From Chlorops oryzae (taxonomy: Eukaryota; Arthropoda; Insecta; Diptera; Chloropidae), in assembly GCA_020466095.1 (NCBI GenBank), contig CM035806.1, forward strand, positions 160,125,167 to 160,189,166: DNA of 64,000 bases. The letters run 5' to 3'. The notes beneath the pieces are model-generated. The model was not told the DNA's origin, made no database searches, and saw nothing but the letters and a program-made list of their open reading frames with translations. The translations under genes and the position numbers were made by a program. Positions 35,536 to 47,262 of this stretch are shown here, piece by piece. The stretch's first letter is position 1. Each line of letters starts with the position of its first letter.

Positions 35536-37588
35536 AAGACAGATGTTGGGATACGGGGACACTTTGATAGGTACGCACGTCATACAATCCTGTATTCCTT
35601 TAAATAATAGATGACATTGTCAGTTTGCAATCCTTTTATTTAATAAATATCAATCCTTATGTAAATCCTTATGTATCCTAGCTCCTTTTAAATACTCGAA
35701 AACTGCCCTATTCTTACTATTTAACTCCAATCGTCGTGGCTTCTGGATAATTACGTGCGATAGAGCTGAGATGTCTTCATAAATAACGTAAAGATCAATC
35801 TGCCTTTCCATGAATTCGAGCTCCGCTTTTATAGGAACAAAATGCTGATCTGGTGCTTTCTCAGCGACCCTTTGACTTATTGCACTTTCTTCGGTCGCTT
35901 GAATGTTGTCGTAGGTAAGTTTCCGATATTGCCTCAGAACATTCGACCTACATAATAATGTTGAGTTCTGCAATTCTGCTTACCCGATCATTTCTCGGTT
36001 ATTGCGTTAGTGCTTGTTCTTTGTTGTTGTTATTTACTTGCGCAATTTCACTATTCGTTTTCCATGTACAGTGACGGAGGAAAGAGGGGACAGGTAATGG
36101 GAAATGTTTGAACTGTAACATAACTCTGTACACTGTATAAATGCCTGTATCGGCGGAGTTGTACCGCTAGCTGTTACAAGATGCGTAGAAGACCAATATA
36201 CCCGGCTGAAGCTGAAGGGTATAACGATAAATTTTTTCCATCCCACCGAAGCACATCGAGTATAGACTTTGGAGTACAGTTTGATCGATCAACGGTTCGT
36301 TCGATGAATGGATCGTTCAAAATGGATTGCGTTTCTCAAGCAAGAAAATCTCCGCTCAAAACCGTGCTTAGCTTGTCTTCGATTGAGATGCTTTAACCGT
36401 TGTCAGCAGAGTACCAATGAGCCACATTTGTAAGAACTTGGGCTTTGTGCGCTGCACTAAACGATCGATTGTACTCGAAGTAACTGTAGTAATAATAGCT
36501 ATTGTAATTGCAGTAGTAGCTGTATTAGTTTCAGTAGTATTTTTGGTTATTGTAGGTGTGTTTTTTTTTTCAGAGGTAGTTTTAGATATACGTAGTTTTA
36601 GTGTTAGTTTCAGATAGGGTTATAGTTGCCGTTGCAGTAGTAGTTGTAGTGGTTATAGTTTCAGTGGTAATTGTAGTTCTGTAGTGTTAGTTGAATCAGT
36701 AAGAATAGTAGTTGTAGTTGTAGGTTTTGCTGTACATACTTAGTTGTCATAAATGTAATAGGGTTGGCCATTTAGTGTTTTCAATTTGAACTTCCGATCA
36801 CTTTGATATTGAAAGATAGAATGACATTCATTTTAAGACAGACAGTTAGTTTTCTGTTTGATATTCGCAAAATTCGACGCTATATGCCCGAAGAAAATTG
36901 AGTAGTATTTAAATCTTACTTCCAAAGTAGTGAGTCCTAAACGCAAACTGCAACGGCCTTCGGTTTAGTTATGATTTTGTGAAGTATGTTCGTAAAAATT
37001 CGCCCTCATCTGAATTCCACGACACATACAAATTCCGGGCAACGAACTAAACGACAAAACAACAAAAGACGATCTTACACAATCTTTCATCACTTCACAT
37101 AACTTCAACTCGTCTGACATAGACCACATCATCAAAAAATTGTACACAAAGAAAAATAAATCACTTTGAACACTATTGAACAGATTGGTATACAAAAAAT
37201 CAACGACACACAAAACGACATATCCGCTTTTCTAAAACACACACACACACAAGAGACCAGGAACGAGACTACCAAATACTTGAGACTAAGATTGAGACAT
37301 AGAAAACTATCATCATCCACCCCCAAAACACAGCCCCTGCCCATTTCGCAATGAACATATCTCACGGAACATAAAGCACATAAAGCATTAGAAAGCTGCA
37401 GAAACATAGCCAATCACAGATCTCATGTATAAACCTCCATTCCATCGTATTACTTACCAACCTCCGTAGTAAATCATAAAATAATATCATTATGCACAAA
37501 TGAAAGAGCATACATTCTCCTACTAAACCATGTATAAGCCGTAGGCCTTAGGTGCTCGCGCGCAGGGTATGAAGAATTTTGCTGAAAT
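35536..37588. other. Non-genic, one unassigned open frame
   Basis: A minus-strand frame at 35650-35973 (about 107 codons) has fairly balanced composition (e.g. RQYRKLTYDNIQATEESAIS) and might be a remnant of a repeat-encoded protein; I cannot name it and it has no ATG-defined start context. Near 36198-36222 a TATACCCGGCTGAAGCTGAA..GGGTATA palindrome resembles a HINE 5' hairpin. (TAG)-rich imperfect repeats run 36480-36730, and (CA)n at 37236-37251. Confidence 0.35.
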
Positions 37589-38135
37589 ATCGTGTTTTCA
37601 GACGAAGCTCATTTTCATCCCGGTGGCTATGTCAATAAGCGAAATTGTCGCACATTGTGGCTAGTGAGAAGCCAATGCATGCACAACGAGCCAATGTTTG
37701 GTGTGGAATTTTGTCTGGCCGCATCGTTGGCCCATTTTTCTTCGAAAACGAGCAAGGAGCTGCCGTTACCATGAACGGTGAGCGTAACCGTGCCCTGCTC
37801 AACGAATTGGTGTTCTCAAAAATTTAAGAGAATAACATGGATAACATTTGGTTTCAACAAGACGGGGTCATATGTCACACAGACAACGTAATCATTGATC
37901 TTTTGCGCACGGTTCTCGACAATCGAATAATCCGCCAAAAGCTAATGCCGATCGGCTGTCTCGGTGCTGTGATTTGAGCCCTATGGATTATTATTATTAT
38001 TTTTTTTTTTTTGTGGGAAACCAATAAGGATTGATGCTACGCAAACCATCCAGAGACAATTCACAGACAGACAATCGAAAATGTACTGAAATACTGGGTT
38101 TATCGGATGAGATTCTGCCGTGCTAGTCGTAAAAG
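37589..38135 (+). pseudogene. Decayed Tc1/mariner-type DDE transposase fragment
   Basis: Conceptual translation in shifting frames gives, in order, VFSDEAHFHPGGYVNK, GPFFFENEQGAAVTMNGE, NIWFQQDGVICH and, after a poly-T insertion (37990-38012), CYANHPETI and VLKYWVYRMRFCRASR. These match a large insect transposase family with a DDE_3 core (recalled from family knowledge). Frameshifts and stops make it non-functional; the N-terminal half is absent. Confidence 0.75.
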
Positions 38136-38149
38136 TTAAAACAGCCCAG

Positions 38150-38640
38150 GTCGGGCCTTCACCGTCTCGAGTAGTAACCTAGATTTGCCTCTATCTCGCG
38201 CCACCAACTACCAGCTAATCACACAATTTTTCTAGCATCTTCCGCCACATTATCGGTCCATCTTATTCGGACTCTACCTCTTCTTCTTTTTCCCCCAGGG
38301 CTGCGCTCTGTAGATCTTGTTTAGGGTGATATCTTCTCCAGCTTGGACTACATGACCTGCCCATCGTAGGCGAGATAGTTTTATATCCGTTAATATGTTC
38401 GCTTCACAGTATAAGTTGTAAAACTCCTCATTATATCGGGAACGGTACAGGCCGTTATCACAAATTGGACCGAATATCTTTCGGAGTATTCGTTTTTCAA
38501 ACCAACTTAGCGCGAGTACCTATTCTTTTCGCAGTAACTATCCAGGTTGCAGTGGCTGGTTTTACAAGTGTCTTATATAATATTTCAGGACCTTTGATTT
38601 CCTTGACAGCTTACTTAGGCCGTAGTTAAATTCCAGTATC
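38150..38640 (-). pseudogene. C-terminal remnant of a non-LTR retrotransposon RT protein
   Basis: On the minus strand, 38515 down to 38280 reads through WFEKRILRKIFGPICDNG, YRSRYNEE and KLSRLRWAGHVVQAGED to QPWGKKKKR. This is the conserved tail following the reverse transcriptase domain in insect non-LTR elements (FERKILRxIFGP ... RLRWxGHVxR ... PxGxRxRGRP). Stops occur on both sides and the 5' part is missing, as expected for 5'-truncated copies. Confidence 0.8.
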
Positions 38641-40061
38641 ATGAAATATGACCAATTTTTAATGTGTGCTATCTTAAATTTTCTGGTGCAAAATTTGCAC
38701 ACTTCAACTTCCACAGCTGCTTGAATACTACTAATAAGTCCCGCATCATTATCGCCTTTCTCAGATTGGCATTGGCCCCGTTGAGGACAAGAGAAAATTT
38801 TTTCCCAATTTTTCTATGGTTAGTCCATTTCATTGATGAGATAGAGTCTCACGGCTACGGTGAAAAAGTTTTCCCTATTGAAAATAAGTGTTTTTTTCCC
38901 CCGTAAATTGCAGAAAACTTTTTTCTTTCAAAAAACAGTTTTTGTTAGAGAAATTTTTTGATGTGTAGAGATAGGGGTTTCTGACCTTAGAAAGAGAGAT
39001 GCAGCTCTGAAAATAAATAAGGTCCTTACAACATTGCATGTAGCTTGGAATAGTAGTTCTTAAGTTATGGCTATTGGTAAAATGAAAAATATTACACAGA
39101 GAAAAAAATCAACCAGAAGACTGGTTAAATCAAAAGGAAAAACATACAAAACGGCTTCAACAAGGAATATTTTTAATTTTAACAGTTTTTCTTGTTGAAA
39201 AAAATAAAGATTTTCCCCTTTGAATCAACCATATTTCAGGTTGAATTGAAATGATAATATTCAAAAATGGATTTTAATTTCAATTGTTCAATTAACCACG
39301 GACATAATTGAAATGACAAGATAATTTTGAAAATAAAAAAAATTTCTAAAATACCCATAAAAGAAGAAATGTCAAAACAAATTTACTTAACGTTCAAAGC
39401 AAATGGCCACAGAGCCCTCTGCTGAACATAACCCCAAAAATAGCCATCGGATGGACTTCATCCGATCTTGTCACTCCGTTGTCGTGACTGCTTTCGCAAT
39501 GCTTAAAAAGTTCTAAGATGAATAAATGTCTTATATGTCCTATTTTATAAAACAAATGAGAATTATACGGAACGAAAAGAAATGTAATTAAAAATATTTC
39601 CTTTTAAATCAACCAAAAATGTTGTTGACTCAACCATTTTTCTTTTGAAATTTTGGTTCTGCTCGAAAATCAAAAGGACTGTGAATAACAATGCGCATTA
39701 AAAAAAAAAAAATTATGGTAAAGTTGGCTCAGTGTAATTTTTTAGCTTTGAAGCCATTGCGCCACCTCTAAACTGTGCTTAATCTTCATCAAATTTTGCA
39801 CATGTAAGTTTTTGATAAATACCAAAACTTTTGAGCCCCTGGGAGACAGAATTGGGCAAACTTAATTTTTTCCATACATATGACGGCCACCCTAATATAT
39901 TATGTAAATCTGCTGTCCGTTCCCCGGGTTCGGGATTATAAAAATGTTGCGGAATTGAAAGCCTTTAGTACTAATGTCACTCTGCTTGTCGTTCTCGGTC
40001 CTCGTTGAGAGATCTCTTTAATTCAGCTTTTAAATATTTCAATTTCAATTTTATCTTTTAG
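38641..40061. other. Non-coding, immediately upstream of the EFL1 exon
   Basis: Upstream intron sequence of EFL1 by position. Contains AT-rich DNA with several AAATCAACCA/TTTTGATT motifs at 39093-39690 that may be a decayed element. The acceptor polypyrimidine tract TTTTATCTTTTAG ends at 40061. No preceding EFL1 exon was found. Confidence 0.4.
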
Positions 40062-40246
40062 GTAAAATGTACGCTGTTATTGGGCGTCGTCATGGAAAAA
40101 TCATATCGAGTGACCTAGCTCAAGGCGGAGGAAATTTCTCAGTTCTTGCAACTCTGCCAGTCATCGAGTCCTTCAACTTTGGCCAGGAAATCCGAAAACA
40201 GACGTCTGGTTTAGTATATCCACAGCTTGTATTCAGCCACTGGGAG
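40062..40246 (+). CDS. EFL1: EFL1, penultimate coding exon
   Basis: Part of elongation factor-like GTPase 1, a cytoplasmic EF-2 relative that acts with SBDS to release eIF6 from the late 60S ribosomal subunit. The exon enters in phase 1 after the acceptor TTTTAG (40061), reads KMYAVIGRRHGKIISSDL, then GNFSVLATLPVIESFNFGQE and RKQTSGLVYPQLVFSHWE, and ends at a consensus donor GAG|GTAAGT (40246/40247) in phase 0. The text matches the EF-G/EF-2 type C-terminal domain of EFL1, where RKxTSGLAxPQLVFSHWE is diagnostic. The next exon continues in frame at 62016. The ATG at 40067 is internal, not a start. Confidence 0.93.
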
Positions 40247-40389
40247 GTAAGTTACTTAAATATGCATATTCAAATGAAATCATATAAGAAAAGCTATGGT
40301 AATATGATTTTTTTTTTTTTTTTTTTTTTGGCATTATCCTTGTTTTTGATCAATGGAATTTTGTTCGATTTCGGTTCTTGATCCGGAGA

Positions 40390-41280
40390 GTTGCGTTTGT
40401 GTTTGTTCCGAAATTTTAGAACTACCCTAACATTTGTGTTCAGAAATTATGTGCGTCACCAGGGGAATCGATTTAGCCGCGTTTGTCTGTCTTTCCGGCT
40501 GCCCGTCTGCATGTATAAAATTTTCATATCGGAGGAGTTCAGCGATCGTTTGGTATGCGCACTAACCGAGACATGAATTAGACGAAATCTGAGAACGGGC
40601 TTGATCGAAAACATCTTGAGGGGTACTTGCAGTATTTTGATTGCATTATTTTCAGGTATTTCTGAATTTCTGTTGTTTCTGAAAATTTAACAAATGAGCT
40701 TGTCATGAAAATGGGGCTTTGTCAAAAATGTCTCTCACACCCACACAACATGAGAGAATTGAACCAATGTCCAAATACGAGCTTCTATGTTATTACTCTC
40801 ATTAGCATCGTCCGCAAAAGTTGTTTTTAGCGCGCATGGCCTATGGTCGAACTTTACAAAGAATAACTTCTGTGCTGATAAAATGAAACACACAAAAATG
40901 TTGATACGTTAAGTACCCAGTAGAAAATTTCCCGCGGACATTCGCGAGGATGTCCTCGTGAAAATGGGAGCCGCACCACCTGCCTTCGCGGAGGATGCGC
41001 GCGGTGATATTTTCTCACGAATGTCATTACGCATCACCTCGGACGAGTTCATTCTCATGGCAGCGGGAAAGTCCATAGGACGCGCACTGCATGACATGTT
41101 CATCGAGACGGAGCCGGTACGAATGATCATTTCGCTCCGTCTGGATGTTGCTGTCTTGCTGAACATTGCACTTGGCTGTCCGCTCGGAAAGGCGCGAGGA
41201 CTTGTTCCGCGCCGACACAATTTTCTGCTGGGTATGTATGTGTGCCAAGCTTGCCTGACTATAGCACTCTTACTTGTCTT
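40390..41280 (+). mobile_element. HINE subfamily 1 copy split by a MITE
   Basis: Interior blocks GTGCGTCACCAGGGGAATCG, the TGTCTGTC core, GGAGGAGTTCAGCGATCG and TTGAGGGGTACTTGCAG appear in family order at 40450-40640. The 3' end with AGCTTGCCTGACTATAGCAC and CTTACTTGTCTT lies at 41245-41280. Between them sits the TA-flanked MITE 40916-41232. The 5' end is poorly preserved. Confidence 0.6.
40916..41232. mobile_element. GC-rich, CpG-rich MITE
   Basis: Termini CCCAGTAGAAAATT and, inward from the right, CCCAGCAGAAAATT, flanked by TA (40914-40915 and 41233-41234). Its 317 bp are strikingly rich in G+C and CpG compared with the flanks and have few stops: a frame runs from about 40958 through the right end on the plus strand, and another crosses 40909-41220 on the minus strand. 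Neither product shows a known domain. Frames here may be composition effects. Confidence 0.75.
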
Positions 41281-42449
41281 ACTATATCTTCATTTAAGAC
41301 TGCAATTCTTAAGAGATTGGTGTGCACAATGGATTTGTTGTCACATCCTATACACACATGCGTATACATGTGTATGTACATATGTATATACGACTTGCAC
41401 GTTCCATATTAACTGAAGGTATTACTTTTAAGAAACGTATAAACGGACCCACGTACATTGTTAGGCTCCGCACCGAGGAGCAATCAGGCAGACAAAGAGA
41501 CTGACAGAGGACGGACGGACGGATTGATATATGGACCGACAAACTTCTGGCAACACCTCCACATCTCCCACAACAGATTGCTGTAGCTGTAGCTGTAGCT
41601 TTTTAATCCCACACTAATATGTGCACATCGTAACTATTTGTCTACCCGTCCTTTTGTCCGTTTGTTTGTTCTCCAGCGAATGCATTTGATGCCCTCACCA
41701 GTGCACATGCAAATAAGTCGCAGCGAGTTTACCTCATATTGCATGCATATGTATATGCCCCACCTGTTTTGGCCGACTTGATGAGACTATGCGCATGCGC
41801 GCGCGATTTATTAGATAATACAAATATGATTGTTGCTGTTTTTGTTATTGTTTTTTGTTTGTTTGTCTTTTTGTTTTTTTTTTTTTTTGTGTTTGTTCTT
41901 TAAGTCGCTGTTGTGGTTGATTTAAAAATGTTTTTTTTTTTTTTAATCATGCCCCACTCGCTTGTTTCTTGATGCTTTTTCTGTGGCCGCAGACGTGTTT
42001 GGAAAGTAACTGTTCGTACAATAGCTCTGTTCGTGGAATAAAAAACCAGCGCTGTCCGATCGTGAGGATAGAATCAACTGATTTGATGAGTGGCTGTCGT
42101 CGTTTTCATTCGAAAGAATTTGTTCAAGCAGCAATCTTTAAATTTTTCATCTGGCCTTAAGATATTTCTCAGGGATCACGTGTCAGACGTGTGCTCTTTA
42201 CCTTTCTCTCTTAACTTAAACTGGCATGTGTACAATGACATCATGCTGGCCATTGTGCCTATTCTCTTGTACTTACAGATCTCATTTTGTTAATTATATT
42301 TTTCATTTCCAATCGCTCTCTATGCATCTTCTCGATGTTATTGCCATAGAAAGGTATCGAGTTATTGCTTAGAACATCTGGGCCCCTATTATAGTTTGCG
42401 TAAGCTCAATTTTTTTTTACGCAATCGAACATTCGTTATTACTTATAAG
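41281..42449. other. EFL1 intron, non-genic
   Basis: CATA/TATG tract near 41350-41392, (GGAC)n near 41508-41522, (GTAGCT)n near 41583-41600 and T-rich sequence at 41830-41945. No coding signal. Confidence 0.4.
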
Positions 42450-42603
42450 CAGTAGCGTAGTGAGGGAGGACGAAGGGGGCAGGCGCCAAATGATATTTCA
42501 ATTTTTATGAAGGTATTTTTACTGAGGCCGGTTGGAGGGCGGCATTTCTTGCATTGTGCCTCCCATCGGACCCCGGGCGCTGAAACGTCTCGCTACGCCA
42601 CTG
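42450..42603. mobile_element. hAT MITE, GGCGTAGCGAG family, with perfect TSD
   Basis: The left end CAGTAGCGTAGTGAGG and right end, inward, CAGTGGCGTAGCGAGACG are flanked by identical 8-bp CTTATAAG (42442-42449 and 42604-42611). Both features define hAT. The element is 154 bp, non-coding and related to 34733-34920. Confidence 0.9.
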
Positions 42604-43079
42604 CTTATAAGTGGTTTGCGAAATGCGATAATGTGCCCGCGGAAAATGCATTCCGTTTTTCCCTTTCGCTATTTCCGTTTGCAGGCAATTACGGTTCGCG
42701 TTTTTATCTGTCAAAATTATGTTTTGATCTAATCGCAACTAACCTTTTGTTCTTATTCAGACCTGTCACACATCGTCAGATGCTTACACATCAGCATAAC
42801 AAACTCTTGTCTATTCTTTTTATGGATTGTAACATCTCAGAACTTCTCCTTATGCTCTGTATCTCCTATCCTCTCGCTCTCTACTGAAAGCTTTCATCTC
42901 ACTCTCTGTCTATCGTGTAAGGCTTCTTACGCTCTCGGTAAAACTGTGCCTCTGTCTCTTGTGTCTCCTTTGCATACTCTATCCACTGAGATCTCTTTCC
43001 ATTCTGATTCTTCTTTTCTCTAAGTTCACCTTTCAAATAATCGTGTAACCTCTTGATACAAAATCTCTGTTCCTAATTC
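42604..43079. other. EFL1 intron, non-genic
   Basis: Unique-looking, increasingly pyrimidine-rich toward the satellite at 43080. No feature supported. Confidence 0.4.
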
Positions 43080-43520
43080 TCTCTGTGTCTCTCTGTGTCT
43101 CTCTGTGTCTCTCTGTGTCTCTCTGTGTCTCTCTGTGTCTCTCTGTGTCTCTCTGTGTCTCTCTGTGTCTCTCTGTGTCTCTCTGTGTCTCTCTGTGTCT
43201 CTCTGTCTCTCTCTCTGTCTCTCTGCTCTGTCTCTCTCTGTCTCTCTCTGTCTTTTTCTGACTCTCTCTGTCTCTCTTTCCTGTCTCTCTCTCCTGTCTC
43301 TCTCTGCCTCTTCTTCTCTCTCTGTCTCTCTCTCCTGTCTCTCTCTGTCTCTCACTCTCTCTTTCTATCTATCTCTCTTTATGTCTCTTTCTCTCTTTCT
43401 CTCTTTATGTCTCTCTGTCTCTTTGTGTTTCGTTCTCTCTAACTTTCTCGTATTCTCTCTCTATCTTCCTCTTTTTCTCTCTTTCTCTCTCTCTCTGTCC
43501 CTGTCTCGTACAGCCTCCCT
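43080..43520. repeat. 10-bp satellite CTCTGTGTCT grading into CT/GTCT repeats
   Basis: Twelve exact 10-bp units fill 43081-43200. Beyond that the tract degrades into CTCTCTGT-type and plain CT repeats to about 43500. The Ser/Leu/Val/Cys frames over it are artefacts of the repeat. Confidence 0.95.
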
Positions 43521-43856
43521 CACACAATATCTTACCCACTCTATCTCTCGCATTCTTTCTCATATCCTCTCTCCTACACACAGTCTCTCGCTCTTGAATG
43601 TATTTTAAGTGTTTGTTATTGCTACACCGAAAAAAAAAACGTAAATATAACAGTTTTACAATGCAACGCAACAATTTTTATATCTGAAATACATAGTCTA
43701 AAAACTCTGATAAGTATTTACAGCAAAAGCGTTTTCACTTTTCCTGCATTTAAAAAATGAAATTTTTGGAGATTTATGTTTAGCGCTTTTAATTTTATTT
43801 TAATGCAGAAAAAAAACGAAACTTAAATTATGTGTTTTTTTTTTTTTATAAATATT

Positions 43857-43981
43857 TTCGAAACAAAGTCCGTCTAGAGACGCTTTTGATTTCCCCTGTT
43901 GTGGGATTTGAATCTGGGACCTCTCGATTTCTAGACATGCGTTCACCCTCAATACCATGTAGGTATGCCAAATCGGAATAA
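43857..43981 (-). mobile_element. tRNA-derived SINE, family B, copy 1
   Basis: On the minus strand it reads TTTGGCATACCTACATGGTA, ACGCATG, GAAATCGAGAGGTCCCAG and a B-box-like GATTCAAATCCC, then an AAATCAAAAGCGTCTCTAGA tail. It is nearly identical to 45247-45370 and recognisably related to 60948-61060. The tRNA-like head and repeated occurrence argue for a SINE. Confidence 0.75.
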
Positions 43982-45246
43982 TTGGATTTTTTTCGTTCAA
44001 AAGTAACTTCTTAGAGCCTAAGTAGCATTCGACTATAGATTAATTACGTAGAGATAGAGAAAAAACTCTTGTAGACTTTACGTAGACAAGTGTATATCAC
44101 CCTGTAGAGCGCACTACACAAGCTGTTCTACAAACTCTACTATGAGATTAAGTTGTTGGATACAATATAATCTATAGGTGTATACATATTTTCATGTAGA
44201 GGAAGGTAGAGGATTGATTTTTATATCTGACTCTACACTCTATCTAAAACAAATGATTTGAATAGTTTTTTTTTTAAATCTTAATGTAGAGATATGTGAA
44301 TTTGAAATTCAAATCATAACCTACTTCGATTTAAAGCGCTCCCTTTTTGTTCAACACAAATGTGTTTGATTATTGACTATTTATGTGGAAACAATGGCAC
44401 AACCGATCGATTTATAAAAAAGCTCGAGGACAAATGTGACTCCAAGCTGTAGGACAAAAGAAAAAACTTGTCAATTGATTGAGCTTATACGCAACGCACA
44501 GCGATTTATGGAATACATCTAATTGAGAGGTTCAACCATTTGGTAAAGAAGTTTACACCGGCTTAGCCGATATGTGTGCAACCTTTTCCTCTGGCTTAAA
44601 ATGTATTAAAACATTACCCTAATCAAAAATTCCTATAGTTTTCATTGTTCTTGCTTGGATATCTAGTTATACCATTAATCATAGTTCCTCGATTTAGCTT
44701 CTCAAACTCGAAATTATTATTAAGCACAATAATTTTCGCTTTGAAATGGCTGGTCATGGTCAAATTTTAACCGTTGGAAGAGTATTATATCTTAGCTGTA
44801 AAAGTTTTACTCAATTCAAAATAGTAAAAATTAAATTTTTGCGAATTTCGCGGATGGTGGTCTTGATAAAATTTTAACCGTTAGAGGACATTTTTTCCAG
44901 CTGCGAAATACTCAATTCAAAATAGTGAAAGTGAAATTTTTGCGAATTTCGCGAATTGTGGTCATGGTCAAAATAAAATGAAATAAAAATGACCATATTT
45001 ATGCGATTCTCAACTTTTTTTCAGCCAAAGCTTAAGCGATCGAGTCACGCTCCCAACATTTTCTTTTAGTTCCTAGTTTTTCTTGAGTCAAAAGAACAAG
45101 GGCACAGAAACTTGCTTTTGGCACGACTCATTTTAACGGAATGAATTTGAAAAATTTTCTTTTATTTTTGAAATTTTTGAAAATCTCGACAATATCTATA
45201 CCGACTATACATTATGCTTACTACTCTATTCTATATGAAATAATTT

Positions 45247-45370
45247 TCGAAACAAAGTCCGTCTAGAGACGCTTTTGATTTCCCCTGTTGTGGGATTTGA
45301 ACCTGGGACCTCTCGATTTCTAGTCATGCGTTCACCCTCAATACCATGTAGGTATGCCAAATCGGAATAC
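45247..45370 (-). mobile_element. tRNA-derived SINE, family B, copy 2
   Basis: Same structure and orientation as 43857-43981, about 1.39 kb apart. The B box here is the better match, GGTTCAAATCCC. The two copies differ at only a few positions, so they may come from a local duplication rather than two insertions. Confidence 0.75.
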
Positions 45371-45781
45371 ATCTGGATTTTCTCTACGTCAATTATAGTG
45401 ACACTTCTTTAGATTTACCTCGTGGCATTTGATAAAGAAAAATTTAGAAGCGAAAATACAGCAACATTTAACTTTTATAACAAATAAATTCACTTTGAGA
45501 TAAGGCTAACAGTTTTCTCACTGTTGAAGCAATAGTTTTTACAAAGTTCATTCAATCGTTTTACTATTGTTTTAAGGACTTAGTTATTGATGCAACAGTG
45601 ATTTCGCTAAAAACGGAAAATTGTTTAAATTACTGTTTTTTTTTTGTCTGTGTATATTTATCTGCTTGCGCGAATAAGTTATGATCTTTGAATCCTGCGC
45701 TTCGTAAGCGGTGGCGCCCATTCAGGAAAAAAATGGATCGAGTAAGCAGCCTATAATCTGAATGCTGAATCTTATGGCTTA

Positions 45782-45973
45782 GCTTCCGGATTCTAGTGTT
45801 ACTTTTATCTTATACGCATGTACCAGAGTACGACGCACAGTGTAACGGTCCCATATGTATACATGAAATCATTGCAAGAGAGTTAAGTAATAAGAAATTT
45901 TGAAAAAATCTTCCAAAATTTTTTTATTTTTTTTTATTATTTTATTGAATTTTAATTATATGCAATCTGTCTT
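45782..45973 (+). repeat. Direct repeat D, copy 1
   Basis: About 190 bp starting GCTTCCGGATTCTAGTGTTA are almost identical to 48129-48322; similarity then fades over another 50-60 bp. The copies lie 2,347 bp apart in the same orientation. They could be long terminal repeats or a segmental duplication; TG..CA ends and a primer-binding site were not seen, so neither is confirmed. Confidence 0.8.
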
Positions 45974-46067
45974 GTAAACATGTTCAGCTTTGGCTAAGAA
46001 CTTATTCGAGTTGGAAGCAGGAATTTGAAGAGCTAAAATTTGGTTGGATAGCTATTTGGCGCGTGCG

Positions 46068-46440
46068 TAGAATTTTTTCCGTTGCTCATAATTTTAATCG
46101 TTCGATAAATATTTTTTACGATGCCTTATAACAATTATGAATGATAAAAATTTTTTTCTCGTTGCTTATAACATTTATTTTTCAATAAATTGTTTTTACG
46201 TTACCTAATAACCACCGTGATCAGCAGCGCTGTTAATGATATCAGTAGAATGGCATCACCAGTATACCACTATATGTACATATATTTTTTTCCTTAACGA
46301 AATAAATTAAAAATTATTTATTGAAAATAAAAGCTTATAAGAAACGGAAAAGTTTTTCTCTCATTCACAATCGTTTTGAAGCAACCTAAGAAATATTTAT
46401 TGAACGATTAAAATTATGAGCAACGGAAAAAATTTTTTCT
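46068..46440. mobile_element. Long foldback element
   Basis: The outer arms (46068-46124 and 46379-46440) are reverse complements centred on CCGTTGCTCATAATTTTAAT. Inner arms (46130-46210 and 46300-46378) also pair imperfectly, so about 370 bp form one hairpin. The units TTGCTTATAA and AACGGAAAA recur to about 46565, suggesting nested or tandem hairpins. It is non-coding and AT-rich. Confidence 0.7.
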
Positions 46441-46675
46441 CATTAATTGTTATAAGGCAACGTTTTTCTACGTTTTTTTATTTATCAAAAGCTAAAAGTT
46501 TTGAGCAACGAAAAACAAAAAAATCTCAATCATAAGTATTATCGAATAACGAAAAAAATTTTCGTCGTTTTAAAGCCAATTTTTTCGATTCTAAAAAATT
46601 CAACAGTTATTTAGGATCTCTGTTATTTTTCGATCAAGCATTAAAAATTATTTTTCGAGTTTTATGTTTTGCTTA

Positions 46676-46840
46676 TACGCTATTTACACGTTAAGACATT
46701 TCCATAATAAAACAAATTTTGGTAGGCAAGGGACGCAGGGGGAGGAGAGAAAAACGCTACCATACCACTTCCCCGCGAGTCCCTAGCCACCAAAAAGTGT
46801 GTTTCGTTATCGAAATGTCTTAACGTGTAAATAGCGTGTT
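46676..46840. mobile_element. MITE with 25-bp inverted repeats
   Basis: The left end ACGCTATTTACACGTTAAGA and then CATTTC is exactly reversed at 46812-46838. The GC-richer interior (GGGACGCAGGGGGAGGAGAG) has no frame. Length is about 165 bp. Confidence 0.8.
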
Positions 46841-47076
46841 AGAAGATAAAAATTATTCTTCGAGTTATATTTTTTACTCAAAAAATAAAAATTCGTTTAT
46901 GAGTTTTTTTTACTCAGAAAAATAAGACTCTAACATATATGTATTACCACTTTCATCATGATAAGGCCTGATGCTGTGTAGAGTTAATAGCGTGATATGA
47001 CTTATCACTTTAAAAGTTTTTAGCCTTACAAAAATATCGCTATTTTCCGGGTTCACTAATTTTCTTTGAAACATAA

Positions 47077-47262
47077 GTGGGACGAAAACCGGACATTTTT
47101 GCAAGAGAATGTTTTATCTTTTACGAAACGAAATATTCGTGGGAATGCAAAATATGCAAGGCACCATTTAAAGGGAATTATTTATCAATTTTAAAAAGGC
47201 ACTTGCAAGGAAAACACACGAGTTTTAAAAATATTTGCATAATTAGCACTATCATTTTGTGA
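47077..47262 (+). pseudogene. BED-type zinc finger fragment (transposase-like)
   Basis: The translation contains WECKICKAPFKGNYLSILKR followed by HLQGKH: a C-x2-C ... H-x4-H arrangement with leading aromatic W, typical of BED fingers at the N terminus of hAT transposases. It has no ATG start or downstream catalytic domain, so it is probably a relic of a DNA transposon. Flanking DNA repeats TTTTTATTTTTTGAGTAAAA words. Confidence 0.45.

Larger units (their letters stand above)
43521..45781. other. EFL1 intron with decayed repeats
   Basis: Besides the two SINE copies listed separately, a motif TACACCGAAAAAAAAAACG at 43624 and its near reverse complement at about 45636-45656 could be outer termini of a 2-kb decayed element; support is weak. 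44040-44250 is rich in GTAGA/TCTAC words in both orientations. 44750-44950 repeats ATTTTAACCGTT and TTTTTGCGAATTTCGCG twice each. Confidence 0.35.

Noticed and set aside
39093..39690. Possible inverted-repeat element with AAATCAACC motifs
   Set aside because: Motifs recur in both orientations, but clear matching termini and a target duplication were not found.
40067..40381. Free-standing 104-codon gene starting at the ATG 40067
   Set aside because: The ATG is internal to the EFL1 exon; residues after HWE are intron translation past a consensus donor.
43026..43674. Frames with Arg-Glu-Thr or Ser-Leu-Cys-Val repeats
   Set aside because: These come from the CTCTGTGTCT satellite; repeating peptides follow the 10-bp unit.
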